A stretch of DNA of 19,558 bases. Origin: Candidatus Methanomethylophilaceae archaeon. Lineage in GTDB: Archaea; Thermoplasmatota; Thermoplasmata; Methanomassiliicoccales; Methanomethylophilaceae. Location of the stretch: the NCBI GenBank assembly GCA_016297775.1, contig JAEDGA010000018.1:1-19558 (forward strand), in the 5' to 3' direction. Within the stretch, counting starts at the first letter, position 1; the number at the start of each line of letters is the position of its first letter. Positions 1-7,279 of the stretch are shown here, in pieces. The notes under the pieces were generated by a model. It did no database searches. It worked only from the letters and a program-made list of their open reading frames with translations, and was not told where the DNA came from. The position numbers and the translations under genes are program-made.

Positions 1-100
1 ACAGCAAAACGAATCTGCTAAGTGAGAACGGGAAAGGGGCCTACGCCAATGGGGAAAATACCTAAGGGTGCCCGTATCTGGCAAACTCAAGTCTTAAAGA
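1..100. other. Unassigned left edge
   Basis: No gene can be assigned here. On the + strand the three frames stop at 19-21, 23-25 and 63-65, so this could be the last codons of a rightward gene cut by the window edge, but no frame gives a recognisable C-terminus. No tRNA or rRNA pattern was recognised. Nothing else is visible before the purC terminator hairpin. Confidence 0.3.
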
Positions 101-133
101 AATGAAAGATGGGGCGTATCGCCCCGTTTCATT
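101..133 (-). terminator. Hairpin terminator of purC
   Basis: There is an inverted repeat with two nested stems. AATGAAA (101-107) pairs with TTTCATT (127-133), and inside it GGGGCG (111-116) pairs with CGCCCC (120-125) around a 3-nt loop. Read on the minus strand, the stem begins at the last base of the purC stop codon and is followed by T-rich sequence (CTTTCATTTCTTT). This fits transcription termination of purC. Confidence 0.65.
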
Positions 134-1035
134 CAGAACTTCTCGCCGGTGATACGCTCGTACATATCCGCGTAGAGCTTGGCCACTTGGTCGATGACCT
201 CCGGGGGAAGTGCGGGGATGTCGGGCTCGGGGAGCCCCTTCTCGCGGGCCTCGGTGAGTGCCGCATGGTATCCGGTGCTGCGGTAGTACTGCCTCACGAG
301 TTCCTTGGAAAGCTCCTCGGTCTTTCCTGCCGCGTACTCGGCCGCATCCCACCAGCGGTCCTCGTCGAGGGTACCGAAGGTGTCGATGAGCATGAGGTTG
401 CGGTTCTCGTCGTAACCGAACTCCTTCTTTCCGTCACAGTGGATCAGTCCGCGCTTCGCCGCCTCCTCTGCGATGATGGCATCCACCTTGAGGACGGTGT
501 CCTGAATCTCCTTGTAATCGGCATCTGTCAATCCCGCGATGTCCTTGGCCTCGGCATCATCAAGTTCACGGTCGTGTGCCTCCAGCTTGGTGGTGGCCTC
601 GAGATACGGGCGGGGGAGTTTCTCTCCCTTCACGAGCACGTGTCCGGGTTCGAATCCGAGGTCCTCGACCTTGATCTTTCCGGATTTGACACGGTCCACC
701 AAGGAACCTGCGGCATAGTACCTGCAGATGACCTCAAGGGGGATAAGATAATTGGTGGTGTCCTCATGGATCTTGTCGTAATCCTCGATGATGTTGAACC
801 TCTTCACACGCATCCTGTTGGGGGGAAGGTACTCTCTGAAGTGGCTCTTGATGCCCTTGGATGCAAGGAGTTCGAACCAATACTTGGATGTCCTGCACAG
901 GGACTCTCCCTTGCGGGGAATCTGCGATGGGATGATCTTGTCGAAAACGGAGATGTTGTCGGTGAAGACAAACTCAAGGGTATCGTCGTCTACCGCGTAG
1001 ACCTCCTTCACCTTTCCGGTCCTGATGTGTTCCAT
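133..1035 (-). CDS. purC: Phosphoribosylaminoimidazole-succinocarboxamide synthase (SAICAR synthetase)
   Basis: PurC joins CAIR and aspartate, using ATP, to form SAICAR in cytoplasmic de novo purine synthesis. The 300-residue product shows the family pattern from start to end. It has the N-terminal nucleotide-binding GKVKEVY (residues 7-13), TDNISVFDKIIP (25-36) in place of the common DRISAFD motif, PLEVICRYYAAGS (99-111), EATTK (146-150), and HCDGKKEFG followed by DTFGTLDEDRWW (199-229), corresponding to the D.K.EFG and DE..TPDSSRFW regions. The length is slightly above the short bacterial enzyme and normal for archaeal forms. The ATG at 1035 matches the family N-terminus and lies 25 bp from the centre of a TATA box, so the message is probably leaderless. 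The gene is separated by 50 bp from the upstream thiF-like gene. Identification is firm. Confidence 0.95.
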   Translation of the reverse strand: MEHIRTGKVKEVYAVDDDTLEFVFTDNISVFDKIIPSQIPRKGESLCRTSKYWFELLASKGIKSHFREYLPPNRMRVKRFNIIEDYDKIHEDTTNYLIPLEVICRYYAAGSLVDRVKSGKIKVEDLGFEPGHVLVKGEKLPRPYLEATTKLEAHDRELDDAEAKDIAGLTDADYKEIQDTVLKVDAIIAEEAAKRGLIHCDGKKEFGYDENRNLMLIDTFGTLDEDRWWDAAEYAAGKTEELSKELVRQYYRSTGYHAALTEAREKGLPEPDIPALPPEVIDQVAKLYADMYERITGEKF

Positions 1036-1055
1036 GTTCTGAAATCCCGAGGGAT

Positions 1056-1064
1056 GTATTTAAT
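1056..1064 (-). promoter_or_regulatory. TATA box of purC (leaderless)
   Basis: On the minus strand this reads ATTAAATAC, centred about 25 bp before the purC ATG at 1035. That spacing puts the transcription start at or next to the start codon. No Shine-Dalgarno sequence precedes the ATG. The promoter sits in the 50-bp gap after the thiF-like gene, so purC can be transcribed apart from the lonB operon. Confidence 0.6.
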
Positions 1065-1085
1065 CGACACGATTGTACGCAAGTG

Positions 1086-1763
1086 TCAGCGCCTGCGGAT
1101 CGCATACCTGGTCATCGACATGGTACGCATATCCACCGACAGGATCTCGTCATACAGGACATCGTCGGACCCAAGAAGTACAGATATCGCCTGCTGTGCC
1201 TCCAGTGCACCCATGGTCATTACGTACGGTGCCATGGAAAGATGGATGTCCTTCTCCACACGGGATCCGTATATGTCCTCCATGCGGAGGGCACCGTCGG
1301 GACGGATGACGCACAACTGCCCGTAATGGGAATCCACCGCACAATGTACCAGTATCTTTCCGTATGATGCGCATATCTCCGCAAGGAGAAGGCGTGAACG
1401 GATGTTGTCCATACAGTCCAACACCAGATCGGCATCGGTGAAAACGGACCTGTCGCATTCGTCCAGAAATGTATCGATGACATCCACCCTGCAGGACCCA
1501 TCCATCGAACCGACCCACACGGCGGCGCTCTCCGCCTTGTTCATACCCAGACGGTCCGCATGTATGAACTGGCGGTTCAGATTGGATTCGGACACGGTAT
1601 CGCCGTCGATGAGCGTCAGATGTCCCACACCGGCACAGGTGAGGGCAGAGATGACGGAAGAACCGAGACCTCCGCATCCGACGACGATCACGTGGGACGA
1701 TTCCAATATGCGCTGACCGTCCTCACCTATCAACGGTATCTGACGATCGTGCCTCCGGGACAG
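1086..1763 (-). CDS. ThiF/MoeB/HesA-family E1-like adenylyltransferase
   Basis: This is an E1-like enzyme that would use ATP to adenylate the C-terminus of a ubiquitin-like sulfur carrier or modifier (MoaD/ThiS/SAMP type). Counting from the proposed CTG start (225 residues), it shows GCGGLGS (29-35) for ATP binding, DGDTVSESNLNRQ (53-65) with the arginine finger, Lys76, and CMDN (117-120) with the Mg-binding Asp. The two CxxC zinc pairs and the cysteine crossover region of MoeB and ThiF are absent, so thioester chemistry is not supported. Start choice: the only common start codon is TTG at 1733, but the frame upstream encodes SRRHDRQIPLIGEDGQ, which is the family's conserved N-terminal signature. 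No ATG or GTG serves it. A CTG at 1763 has GGAGG 6 nt upstream and overlaps the pncC stop codon. It is the last gene of the lonB-nadM-pncC operon. The physiological partner is unknown. Confidence 0.8.
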   Translation of the reverse strand: MSRRHDRQIPLIGEDGQRILESSHVIVVGCGGLGSSVISALTCAGVGHLTLIDGDTVSESNLNRQFIHADRLGMNKAESAAVWVGSMDGSCRVDVIDTFLDECDRSVFTDADLVLDCMDNIRSRLLLAEICASYGKILVHCAVDSHYGQLCVIRPDGALRMEDIYGSRVEKDIHLSMAPYVMTMGALEAQQAISVLLGSDDVLYDEILSVDMRTMSMTRYAIRRR

Positions 1764-1764
1764 G

Positions 1765-2244
1765 TCATCCCTCCAGTACCTTCATGATGTCGCGGATCAT
1801 GGCATCCACGGACTGTCTGCGGACCTCGTCCCTGTCACCGTAGAAACGGTTCACGGACGTGACGGTCACGACACCGTCGGTGGCACATGTGTATACCAAT
1901 CCGACCGGCTTATCAAAAGTGGCACCGCCGGGACCGGCGATACCGGTTATTGATCCGGCGATGTCCGAATCGTATGCCTTCAAAGCGCCGGCAGCCATCT
2001 CCTTGGCACACTCCTCGCTCACCGCACCGTGCTCCTCGATGATGGAATGCGATACCCCGAGGATGCGTTCCTTGGCCTCGTTGGAATATGTGACCGCGGA
2101 ACCCAGGAAATACTCCGACGCACCCGGCACGGATGTCACCATCTCGGATGCCAGTCCGCCGGTACATGATTCCGCGAACGCGATCCTCATCCCTCTCTGT
2201 TTGAGGATGAGGGACATGTGGAGGATGTCAGTATCTGATATCAT
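1765..2244 (-). CDS. pncC: CinA C-terminal domain protein, NMN amidohydrolase (PncC)
   Basis: PncC hydrolyses NMN to nicotinate mononucleotide and ammonia in pyridine-nucleotide recycling. The 159-residue product is a stand-alone CinA C-terminal domain. It has AESCTGG (24-30) with the likely catalytic Ser26, GSAVTYSNEAKERILGV (48-64), GAVSEECAKEMA (73-84) and SITGIAGPGGATFDKPVG (98-115). The start at 2244 is chosen because a longer open frame upstream is Arg/Ser-rich, unlike the family, and lies antisense-like over nadM. The chosen ATG overlaps the nadM end by 17 bp and has GGTGA 5 nt upstream. Its place directly after nadM, which acts on the same NMN, supports an NMN-related role. The NMN deamidase activity itself is known for the E. 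coli family member and is inferred here. Confidence 0.85.
   Translation of the reverse strand: MISDTDILHMSLILKQRGMRIAFAESCTGGLASEMVTSVPGASEYFLGSAVTYSNEAKERILGVSHSIIEEHGAVSEECAKEMAAGALKAYDSDIAGSITGIAGPGGATFDKPVGLVYTCATDGVVTVTSVNRFYGDRDEVRRQSVDAMIRDIMKVLEG
1770..1774 (-). promoter_or_regulatory. Shine-Dalgarno supporting a CTG start for the thiF-like gene
   Basis: GGAGG on the minus strand lies inside the last codons of pncC. A 6-nt spacer leads to CTG at 1763-1761, the in-frame codon just before the conserved SRRHDRQI sequence. An ATG at 1768-1766 is too close to the motif and its frame stops after 12 codons. Confidence 0.45.
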
Positions 2245-2755
2245 CGGATTCACCGATCTGTCTGATCCTGTCCACGCCGCCGATGTCGTCGATGACCTCC
2301 GCGACCCTCTTCGGAACAAGGGATCTCCAATCACCGCCGGTGAGCATGCGTCTCCTGACCTCCGTACCGGAGAAGTGGTCCCTGTTGTACAACGGGGATG
2401 TCCTGACCTCGTATCCGGCCTCACGGAACAGACGGCGTGTACCCGGATTGTTGCTGTACACGATATCGAAAGGAGGACACATGGACGACACCTGTGCGAC
2501 CCATAGTGCGTATCTGTTCAGATCCTCCACAGGCACTATGTAGAAATTCGAGTACCCTTCCGCACGCAGGGCCTCGGCTATCATCAGATAGCGCTCGCCT
2601 GCGGTGAAGGGGTTGCTGTCCATATGGGACATCTGCGCACTACCGATACCCACGGTCACGTGGTCGCACTCCTGGAATATCTTCCTGAGCACCTCCATGT
2701 GACCGTTGTGGAACGGTTGGAACCTTCCGATTATCAGTGCGTCGTTTCCGGACAT
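2228..2755 (-). CDS. nadM: Nicotinamide-nucleotide adenylyltransferase, archaeal NadM type
   Basis: NadM transfers AMP from ATP to NMN (or NaMN), giving NAD or its deamido form. The 175-residue protein has the cytidylyltransferase-fold nucleotide motif GRFQPFHNGH (10-19) and the second signature SGTEVRRRM (129-137, ISSTxIR-like). Length and motif order match archaeal NadM. The start at 2755 follows the lonB stop by 6 bp, and a GAGG overlapping that stop codon serves as Shine-Dalgarno. The gene overlaps pncC at its 3' end, so both are very likely on one message with lonB. It gives the cell the last step of NAD synthesis. nadA, an early de novo gene, lies elsewhere in this window under its own promoter. 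Confidence 0.93.
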   Translation of the reverse strand: MSGNDALIIGRFQPFHNGHMEVLRKIFQECDHVTVGIGSAQMSHMDSNPFTAGERYLMIAEALRAEGYSNFYIVPVEDLNRYALWVAQVSSMCPPFDIVYSNNPGTRRLFREAGYEVRTSPLYNRDHFSGTEVRRRMLTGGDWRSLVPKRVAEVIDDIGGVDRIRQIGESDDIRY

Positions 2756-2761
2756 ACGGCC

Positions 2762-4801
2762 TCATTCCGTCGCAACATCGGCTTCGTCCGCGGGAGGGGA
2801 CACGATCACGGTGACGGTATCCTCCTCATAGGAGCAGGCCTGCATCGGAGGGTCGAGCTTCTCGACCGTGGAACCCTCGGGGTTCAGCACGGCGAGCTTG
2901 TCCATGTACTCCTGCTTCTTCGGACAGTCCACGAGGGCTATCTCCAGCACATCGCGGATGGTCTCCGCCAGGTAGATCTCCATGGACTCGTAGTACCTGG
3001 TCTCGATCATGACGTCCTTGGCGTTGATCTTGGGGATGATCGCCTTGTGTAAGCCTGCCTCGGCGGCAGCCTCCAGCTTGGCGGTGATACCGCCGACGGG
3101 CAGGACCATTCCGCGAACGTTCAGACTTCCCGTCATGGCGAGATCCTGGTGGATCGGGATCTCGTCTAGTGCGGAGAGTATCGCGGTGGTGATGGTCACG
3201 GATGCGCTGTCCCCCTCGACCCCGTCGTAGGTACCGACGAACTGCAGGTGGATGTCCTTCTCCCCGAGCTCTCCGACCGCGAACTTCTTGATGACGGCGG
3301 AGATGTTCTCGACAGCCTCCTTGGCTATCTCTCCGAGCTTACCTGTGGCGACTATTCCTCCCTTCTTGCTGGGCGAGGGTGTGACCTCGGCCACGATGGG
3401 CAGGACGATACCGGAATACTCGGCCATGTTGGAGCTTGCGTTGAGTGCGGCGAGTCCGTTGATCCTTCCGACCGCGGAACCTCTGGTGGCGAAGGTCTCG
3501 TATGCCTTCAGGCCCTCGATGCTGCGGTCCGCGATCTGCTGTTCGAGTGAGCGTGCGATCCTCCTGGCGAGTATGACATCGTCACGGGTGACCAGCTCCC
3601 TCCCGTCCTGTACGGCCATGTCTCCGGCCACACGGACCAATCCTCCCAACTCCCTGAACCTGAGGGTGAGCTTGCCCTTCCTTCCGGAACGGCGCTGTGC
3701 CTCCCTGATGATCTCGGCGGATGCGTATTTGTCGAAATGGGGGATCTTCTGATCCTTCCTGACCTCCTGGGCGATGAACCTGATGATGTCGTGACGGTGC
3801 TCGTCGGTATCATCCATGGTGTTCCTCATGTAGACCTCGTAACCGTATCCCCTGATACGGGACCTGAGTGCGGGGTGCATACCCTGGATGGCATCGAGGT
3901 TTCCGGCACAGACCAGGATGAAGTCCGTGGGGACGGGCTCGCTCTTGACGAGTGCTCCAGAGGAACGCTCGCTCTGACCGGTGATGCAGAGCTTCCTCTC
4001 CTGCATGGCGGTGAGGAGTGCCTGCTGGGATTCCATCCTGAGGAGGTTGATCTCATCGATGAAAAGGACCCCTTTGTTCGCCTTGTGGATGCATCCTGCC
4101 TCCAGTCTGTCATGCGAAGGGGTCTCGAGACCTCCGGACTGGAAGGGATCGTGCCTGACATCTCCGAGAAGGGCACCTGCGTGGGTACCGGTGGCATCCA
4201 CGAACGGGGGCATATCGCCGGGCGTGTGCCCTACCAGGAGCTTGGGGACGATGGAGATCTCGTTCTTCTGTCCGGGCGTCCTGTACATCATGAACAGGAA
4301 GAAGCCGACCAGTATGGCCATCCAAAGGAGGGTTGTATTACCGGTCCAGATGAAATAGAACAATCCTATGGCGACGACTGCGAGGATTATGTACAGCATG
4401 GTGTTGTTCTTCTGGTTCCTCTGTGCGGCCGCGATGGCCTTCTGCTCATCAACGATTTGCTTACCCTTGCCTGCGGGCATCACACGTATCCTGGGCTCGT
4501 TGAAGTCCTCGGGATTGTGGTAGGACACGACATCCTGGAGATCCTCCTTGGGGAGGAACTCTACCATGGAGTTCGCCAGCATCGACTTACCGGTACCTGG
4601 TTCTCCTATCAGCATGACATGTCTCTTCTGGGAAGCGGCCTTGCGTATGACATCAACGGCACGGTCCTGTCCGATCACCCTGTCAGCCATCTGATCGGGG
4701 ATCTCGATCTCCTCTGTGGATCCGAAGGTCTGTCCTTCTATCCATTCATCGAGGGGACCGGCCAGCTTGACCTGTTCCTTCTTCAGCTTGTCGTCGCTCA
4801 T
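2762..4801 (-). CDS. lonB: Membrane-anchored ATP-dependent protease LonB
   Basis: LonB is the archaeal membrane-bound Lon protease that degrades misfolded and regulatory proteins, with its AAA+ ring and protease facing the cytoplasm. The 679-residue protein has Walker A GEPGTGKS (66-73). Two hydrophobic helices (about 135-152 and 157-172) are inserted between Walker A and Walker B, the hallmark of LonB. Walker B is GVLFIDEINLL (244-254), and sensor and arginine-rich segments lie near 300-320. The Lon protease domain has catalytic Ser532 in EGDSAS and Lys575 in GGITAKLEAA. The C-terminal tail after about residue 625 is acidic and somewhat longer than I would expect. The start at 4801 has GGAG 8 nt upstream and a TATA box about 40 bp upstream, so unlike most first genes here the message has a short leader. 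It is first gene of the operon with nadM, pncC and the thiF-like gene. Confidence 0.96.
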   Translation of the reverse strand: MSDDKLKKEQVKLAGPLDEWIEGQTFGSTEEIEIPDQMADRVIGQDRAVDVIRKAASQKRHVMLIGEPGTGKSMLANSMVEFLPKEDLQDVVSYHNPEDFNEPRIRVMPAGKGKQIVDEQKAIAAAQRNQKNNTMLYIILAVVAIGLFYFIWTGNTTLLWMAILVGFFLFMMYRTPGQKNEISIVPKLLVGHTPGDMPPFVDATGTHAGALLGDVRHDPFQSGGLETPSHDRLEAGCIHKANKGVLFIDEINLLRMESQQALLTAMQERKLCITGQSERSSGALVKSEPVPTDFILVCAGNLDAIQGMHPALRSRIRGYGYEVYMRNTMDDTDEHRHDIIRFIAQEVRKDQKIPHFDKYASAEIIREAQRRSGRKGKLTLRFRELGGLVRVAGDMAVQDGRELVTRDDVILARRIARSLEQQIADRSIEGLKAYETFATRGSAVGRINGLAALNASSNMAEYSGIVLPIVAEVTPSPSKKGGIVATGKLGEIAKEAVENISAVIKKFAVGELGEKDIHLQFVGTYDGVEGDSASVTITTAILSALDEIPIHQDLAMTGSLNVRGMVLPVGGITAKLEAAAEAGLHKAIIPKINAKDVMIETRYYESMEIYLAETIRDVLEIALVDCPKKQEYMDKLAVLNPEGSTVEKLDPPMQACSYEEDTVTVIVSPPADEADVATE

Positions 4802-4835
4802 CTATTATACTCCAGCTCTTCACTAACTCTCCACC

Positions 4836-4843
4836 CTATATAA
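4836..4843 (-). promoter_or_regulatory. TATA box of the lonB operon
   Basis: On the minus strand this reads TTATATAG. Its centre lies about 39 bp before the lonB ATG, giving an estimated leader of about 14 nt that contains GGAG. The operon therefore appears to use a leadered message with a Shine-Dalgarno. Confidence 0.55.
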
Positions 4844-4930
4844 CCGTTACAGATTTAGTCACCCGTAGAACGCGTACGCGCAAATGTGATCGAAGAACAT
4901 GAAAATATGTGAGATCACGGATATTGAAAA

Positions 4931-4950
4931 ATGTGCCAGAACTGGTACAT
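4931..4950. repeat. 20-bp imperfect palindrome between lonB and hel308
   Basis: ATGTGCCAGAACTGGTACAT reads as an inverted repeat with arms of 9 bp that differ at one pair and a 2-nt centre. It lies in the 223-bp divergent intergenic region, about 88 bp outside the lonB TATA box and 45 bp upstream of the hel308 TATA box. It could be an operator. Next to it, ACCCTTCGGGT (4952-4962) is a second short inverted repeat. Confidence 0.4.
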
Positions 4951-4995
4951 GACCCTTCGGGTGAACATATCCATGCAGACCGCCATGAAAAGGCC

Positions 4996-5003
4996 ATTAT
5001 AAT
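4996..5003 (+). promoter_or_regulatory. TATA box of hel308 (leaderless)
   Basis: ATTATAAT is centred 25 bp before the hel308 ATG at 5025, and no Shine-Dalgarno is present. Transcription is expected to start at or beside the start codon. Confidence 0.55.
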
Positions 5004-5024
5004 CGCACGTGCATCCCCTCCCAT

Positions 5025-7277
5025 ATGCTGGTAGATGAACTGGACCTGTCCGACGAGATAAAACAGGCCCTTGCTGAACAGGGATTCGTGGAACTCCACC
5101 CACCGCAAGCGGAGGCGATCCCCATAGCATTGTCAGGACGCAACCTTGTGGTGGCGGTCCCGACCGCCAGCGGAAAATCTTTGATCGGATACTGCGCGGC
5201 CCTCAAGAGGTTGTTGGAGGAGGGCAGACGCGTCCTCTACATAGTGCCACTCAAAGCATTGGCGGCCGAGAAGAGGGACGATTTCGAAAGATTCTCGTAT
5301 CTGGGTTTCAAGGTGGGATTGAGCACCGGGGACCTGGATTCCGATGACACCCGTCTCTCGGACTGCGACGTACTGGTGGCCACATCCGAGAAGGCGGACT
5401 CCCTGATGCGCCATGGAAGCAAATGGATCGAATCCGTAGGGCTTACGATATGCGATGAGGTGCACATGCTGCATGACCCGGGCAGAGGGCCGACACTGGA
5501 GGTCACCCTTACCAAGATGATGCGCAAGAACCGGGACATGCAGGTGATCGCATTGTCGGCAACGATATCCAACGCAATCGATCTGGCACATTGGATGGAT
5601 GCCGAACTTGTAAGAAGCGATTGGCGCCCCATAGAATTGAAGGAGGGTGTGTACCACCGTGGTGAGATAACCTTCCGCAACGGTGACGTACGTCCGATAG
5701 AGGAGAAGAAGGAGGAGGTGTGGGCACTTGTCTCCGATATGGTACGCGATGGCGGACAGTGTCTCGTGTTCGTGAACTCCAGACGTTCCACCGAAGCCCT
5801 GGCGGTCAGATATTCCAAGGACATGGCTGGATTGGCCGGGATGACACTCACGGACGAGGAGATAGAGATACTCGAGGGGGGTGCGGAGACCACCGCGGTC
5901 GGAAGGAAACTCGCATCCTGCGTGAAATCCGGGATAGCATTCCACAACGCAGGATTGGAATACAAACAGAGACAGTTCGTGGAGAAGGAGTTCAGATCCG
6001 GTCGCATCAAATGCATAGTGGCCACACCCACACTTGCGGCAGGGATCAACCTTCCGGCAAGAAGGGTGATAATAAGGGACACCGCACGTTTCGAAGCCGG
6101 CTCCGGTAACGCACCCATCGCCGTGATGGAGATCAAACAGATGTGCGGACGTGCCGGCAGACCCGGATACGATCCGTATGGGGAGGCCATCCTCATGGCC
6201 AAGAGCGAGGAGGATGCACAGCACCTCATGGAAGATTACATCGAATGCGACTCGGAGAACATAATGTCCAAACTCGGTAACGAGAAGACATTGAGGACGC
6301 ACATACTGGGTCTCATAGCGACCAACGAGGCATCATCAATCGATGACATCATTGATTTCCTCAGGGACACGTTCTATGGATGCCAATCCAACCTGTACGG
6401 TGTGGAGGGTGCCGTGGAGAACGTGGTGGAATTCCTTGCGGAAGAGGGTATGATAGCGGACGAGGACGGCGTGCTGATGCCTCTGCAATTCGGAAAACGT
6501 GTTTCGGACCTTTACATAGACCCGGAATCCGCCGTCATCCTCAGGGATGCGGTCATGCTGATAAAGGACACCACGGACGACATGATGCTGATGCATGCGG
6601 TGGCATACACCCCGGATGTCATGGGCCTGTATCCGCGGAAGTCGGACATGGATGCGCTGTTCGAACTGTATGACAAATATGACGGACAATTCCTGATGGA
6701 TGTACCAGAGGAGGGGGATTATCATTTCGAATACTTCCTGAGCGCCCTGAAGGTGGCGATGATGGCATCCGAATGGATAGACGAGAGGGAGGAGGACGTC
6801 ATCACCGCACAGATGGGTATAGGTCCCGGCGACATACGCAGCCGCGTGGACAACATGGAATGGCTGACATACGCCATGATAGAAATAGCCACGATCTGCA
6901 GGCCGGAGACCGTCAAGAGGATAAGACCACTGCTCACCCGTCTCAGATACGGCGTGAGGAACGAGCTCCTGGAGCTCGTTCTGCTCAAAGGTGTCGGAAG
7001 ATCCAAGGCAAGAACGCTGTACGACAACGGGATACGCAATAAGGCGGACATCGTCAATACGGATGCAGGCACCATTGCCGCACTCCCCAGATTCGGGCAT
7101 GCCCTGGCCAGGAGTCTGAAAGAACAGACGGGGTCATGGAACGCCGCACAGGCATACGCATCGTACGACGAGCCGGGACCCGTCATGACCGAAGAGAAGA
7201 AAGAGGAAAAGGTTGTCATCGAAGAGGCACCCGTCCCGGACAAGGGTCCGAAACAGACCAGCCTCTTCGACTTCTGA
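5025..7277 (+). CDS. hel308: ATP-dependent DNA helicase Hel308 (Hjm) with C-terminal PIP box
   Basis: Hel308 is a superfamily 2, 3'-5' DNA helicase that unwinds forked DNA at stalled replication forks and aids recombination repair. The 750-residue protein has the Q motif (Gln28), Walker A PTASGKS (46-52), DEVH (144-147), LSATISN (177-183), the HNAGL motif, VATPTLAAGINLP and QMCGRAGRPGYDPYG. A C-terminal helix-hairpin-helix (LLKGVGRSKARTLYDNGI) follows. After a charged linker rich in Glu and Lys, the chain ends in QTSLFDF (744-750), a QxxLxxF PCNA-interaction (PIP) motif. The ATG at 5025 gives the normal Hel308 N-terminus and has a TATA box at the leaderless distance. It diverges from lonB and converges with thrC, whose stop codon lies 2 bp beyond this gene's stop. 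Confidence 0.95.
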   Translation: MLVDELDLSDEIKQALAEQGFVELHPPQAEAIPIALSGRNLVVAVPTASGKSLIGYCAALKRLLEEGRRVLYIVPLKALAAEKRDDFERFSYLGFKVGLSTGDLDSDDTRLSDCDVLVATSEKADSLMRHGSKWIESVGLTICDEVHMLHDPGRGPTLEVTLTKMMRKNRDMQVIALSATISNAIDLAHWMDAELVRSDWRPIELKEGVYHRGEITFRNGDVRPIEEKKEEVWALVSDMVRDGGQCLVFVNSRRSTEALAVRYSKDMAGLAGMTLTDEEIEILEGGAETTAVGRKLASCVKSGIAFHNAGLEYKQRQFVEKEFRSGRIKCIVATPTLAAGINLPARRVIIRDTARFEAGSGNAPIAVMEIKQMCGRAGRPGYDPYGEAILMAKSEEDAQHLMEDYIECDSENIMSKLGNEKTLRTHILGLIATNEASSIDDIIDFLRDTFYGCQSNLYGVEGAVENVVEFLAEEGMIADEDGVLMPLQFGKRVSDLYIDPESAVILRDAVMLIKDTTDDMMLMHAVAYTPDVMGLYPRKSDMDALFELYDKYDGQFLMDVPEEGDYHFEYFLSALKVAMMASEWIDEREEDVITAQMGIGPGDIRSRVDNMEWLTYAMIEIATICRPETVKRIRPLLTRLRYGVRNELLELVLLKGVGRSKARTLYDNGIRNKADIVNTDAGTIAALPRFGHALARSLKEQTGSWNAAQAYASYDEPGPVMTEEKKEEKVVIEEAPVPDKGPKQTSLFDF

Positions 7278-7279
7278 AT

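Noticed and set aside
645..660. GGTTCGAATCC, like the T-arm of a tRNA
   Set aside because: It lies within purC coding sequence (residues GFEP) with no acceptor, D or anticodon arms around it.
109..1326. Long 405-codon + strand open frame across purC and the thiF-like gene
   Set aside because: It is antisense to two well-identified genes and crosses their intergenic promoter; it resembles no family.
2245..2424. 60-codon N-terminal extension of pncC
   Set aside because: It is Arg/Ser-rich, lies over nadM in another frame and is absent from the family; ATG 2244 has a Shine-Dalgarno.
4899..4952. 17-residue open frame with two Cys between lonB and hel308
   Set aside because: It is too short and has no Shine-Dalgarno, and the palindrome in it explains the sequence equally well.
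5133..6302. 389-codon and 330-codon minus-strand open frames inside hel308
   Set aside because: They lie antisense to conserved Hel308 helicase motifs, and the translations have no domain-like pattern.
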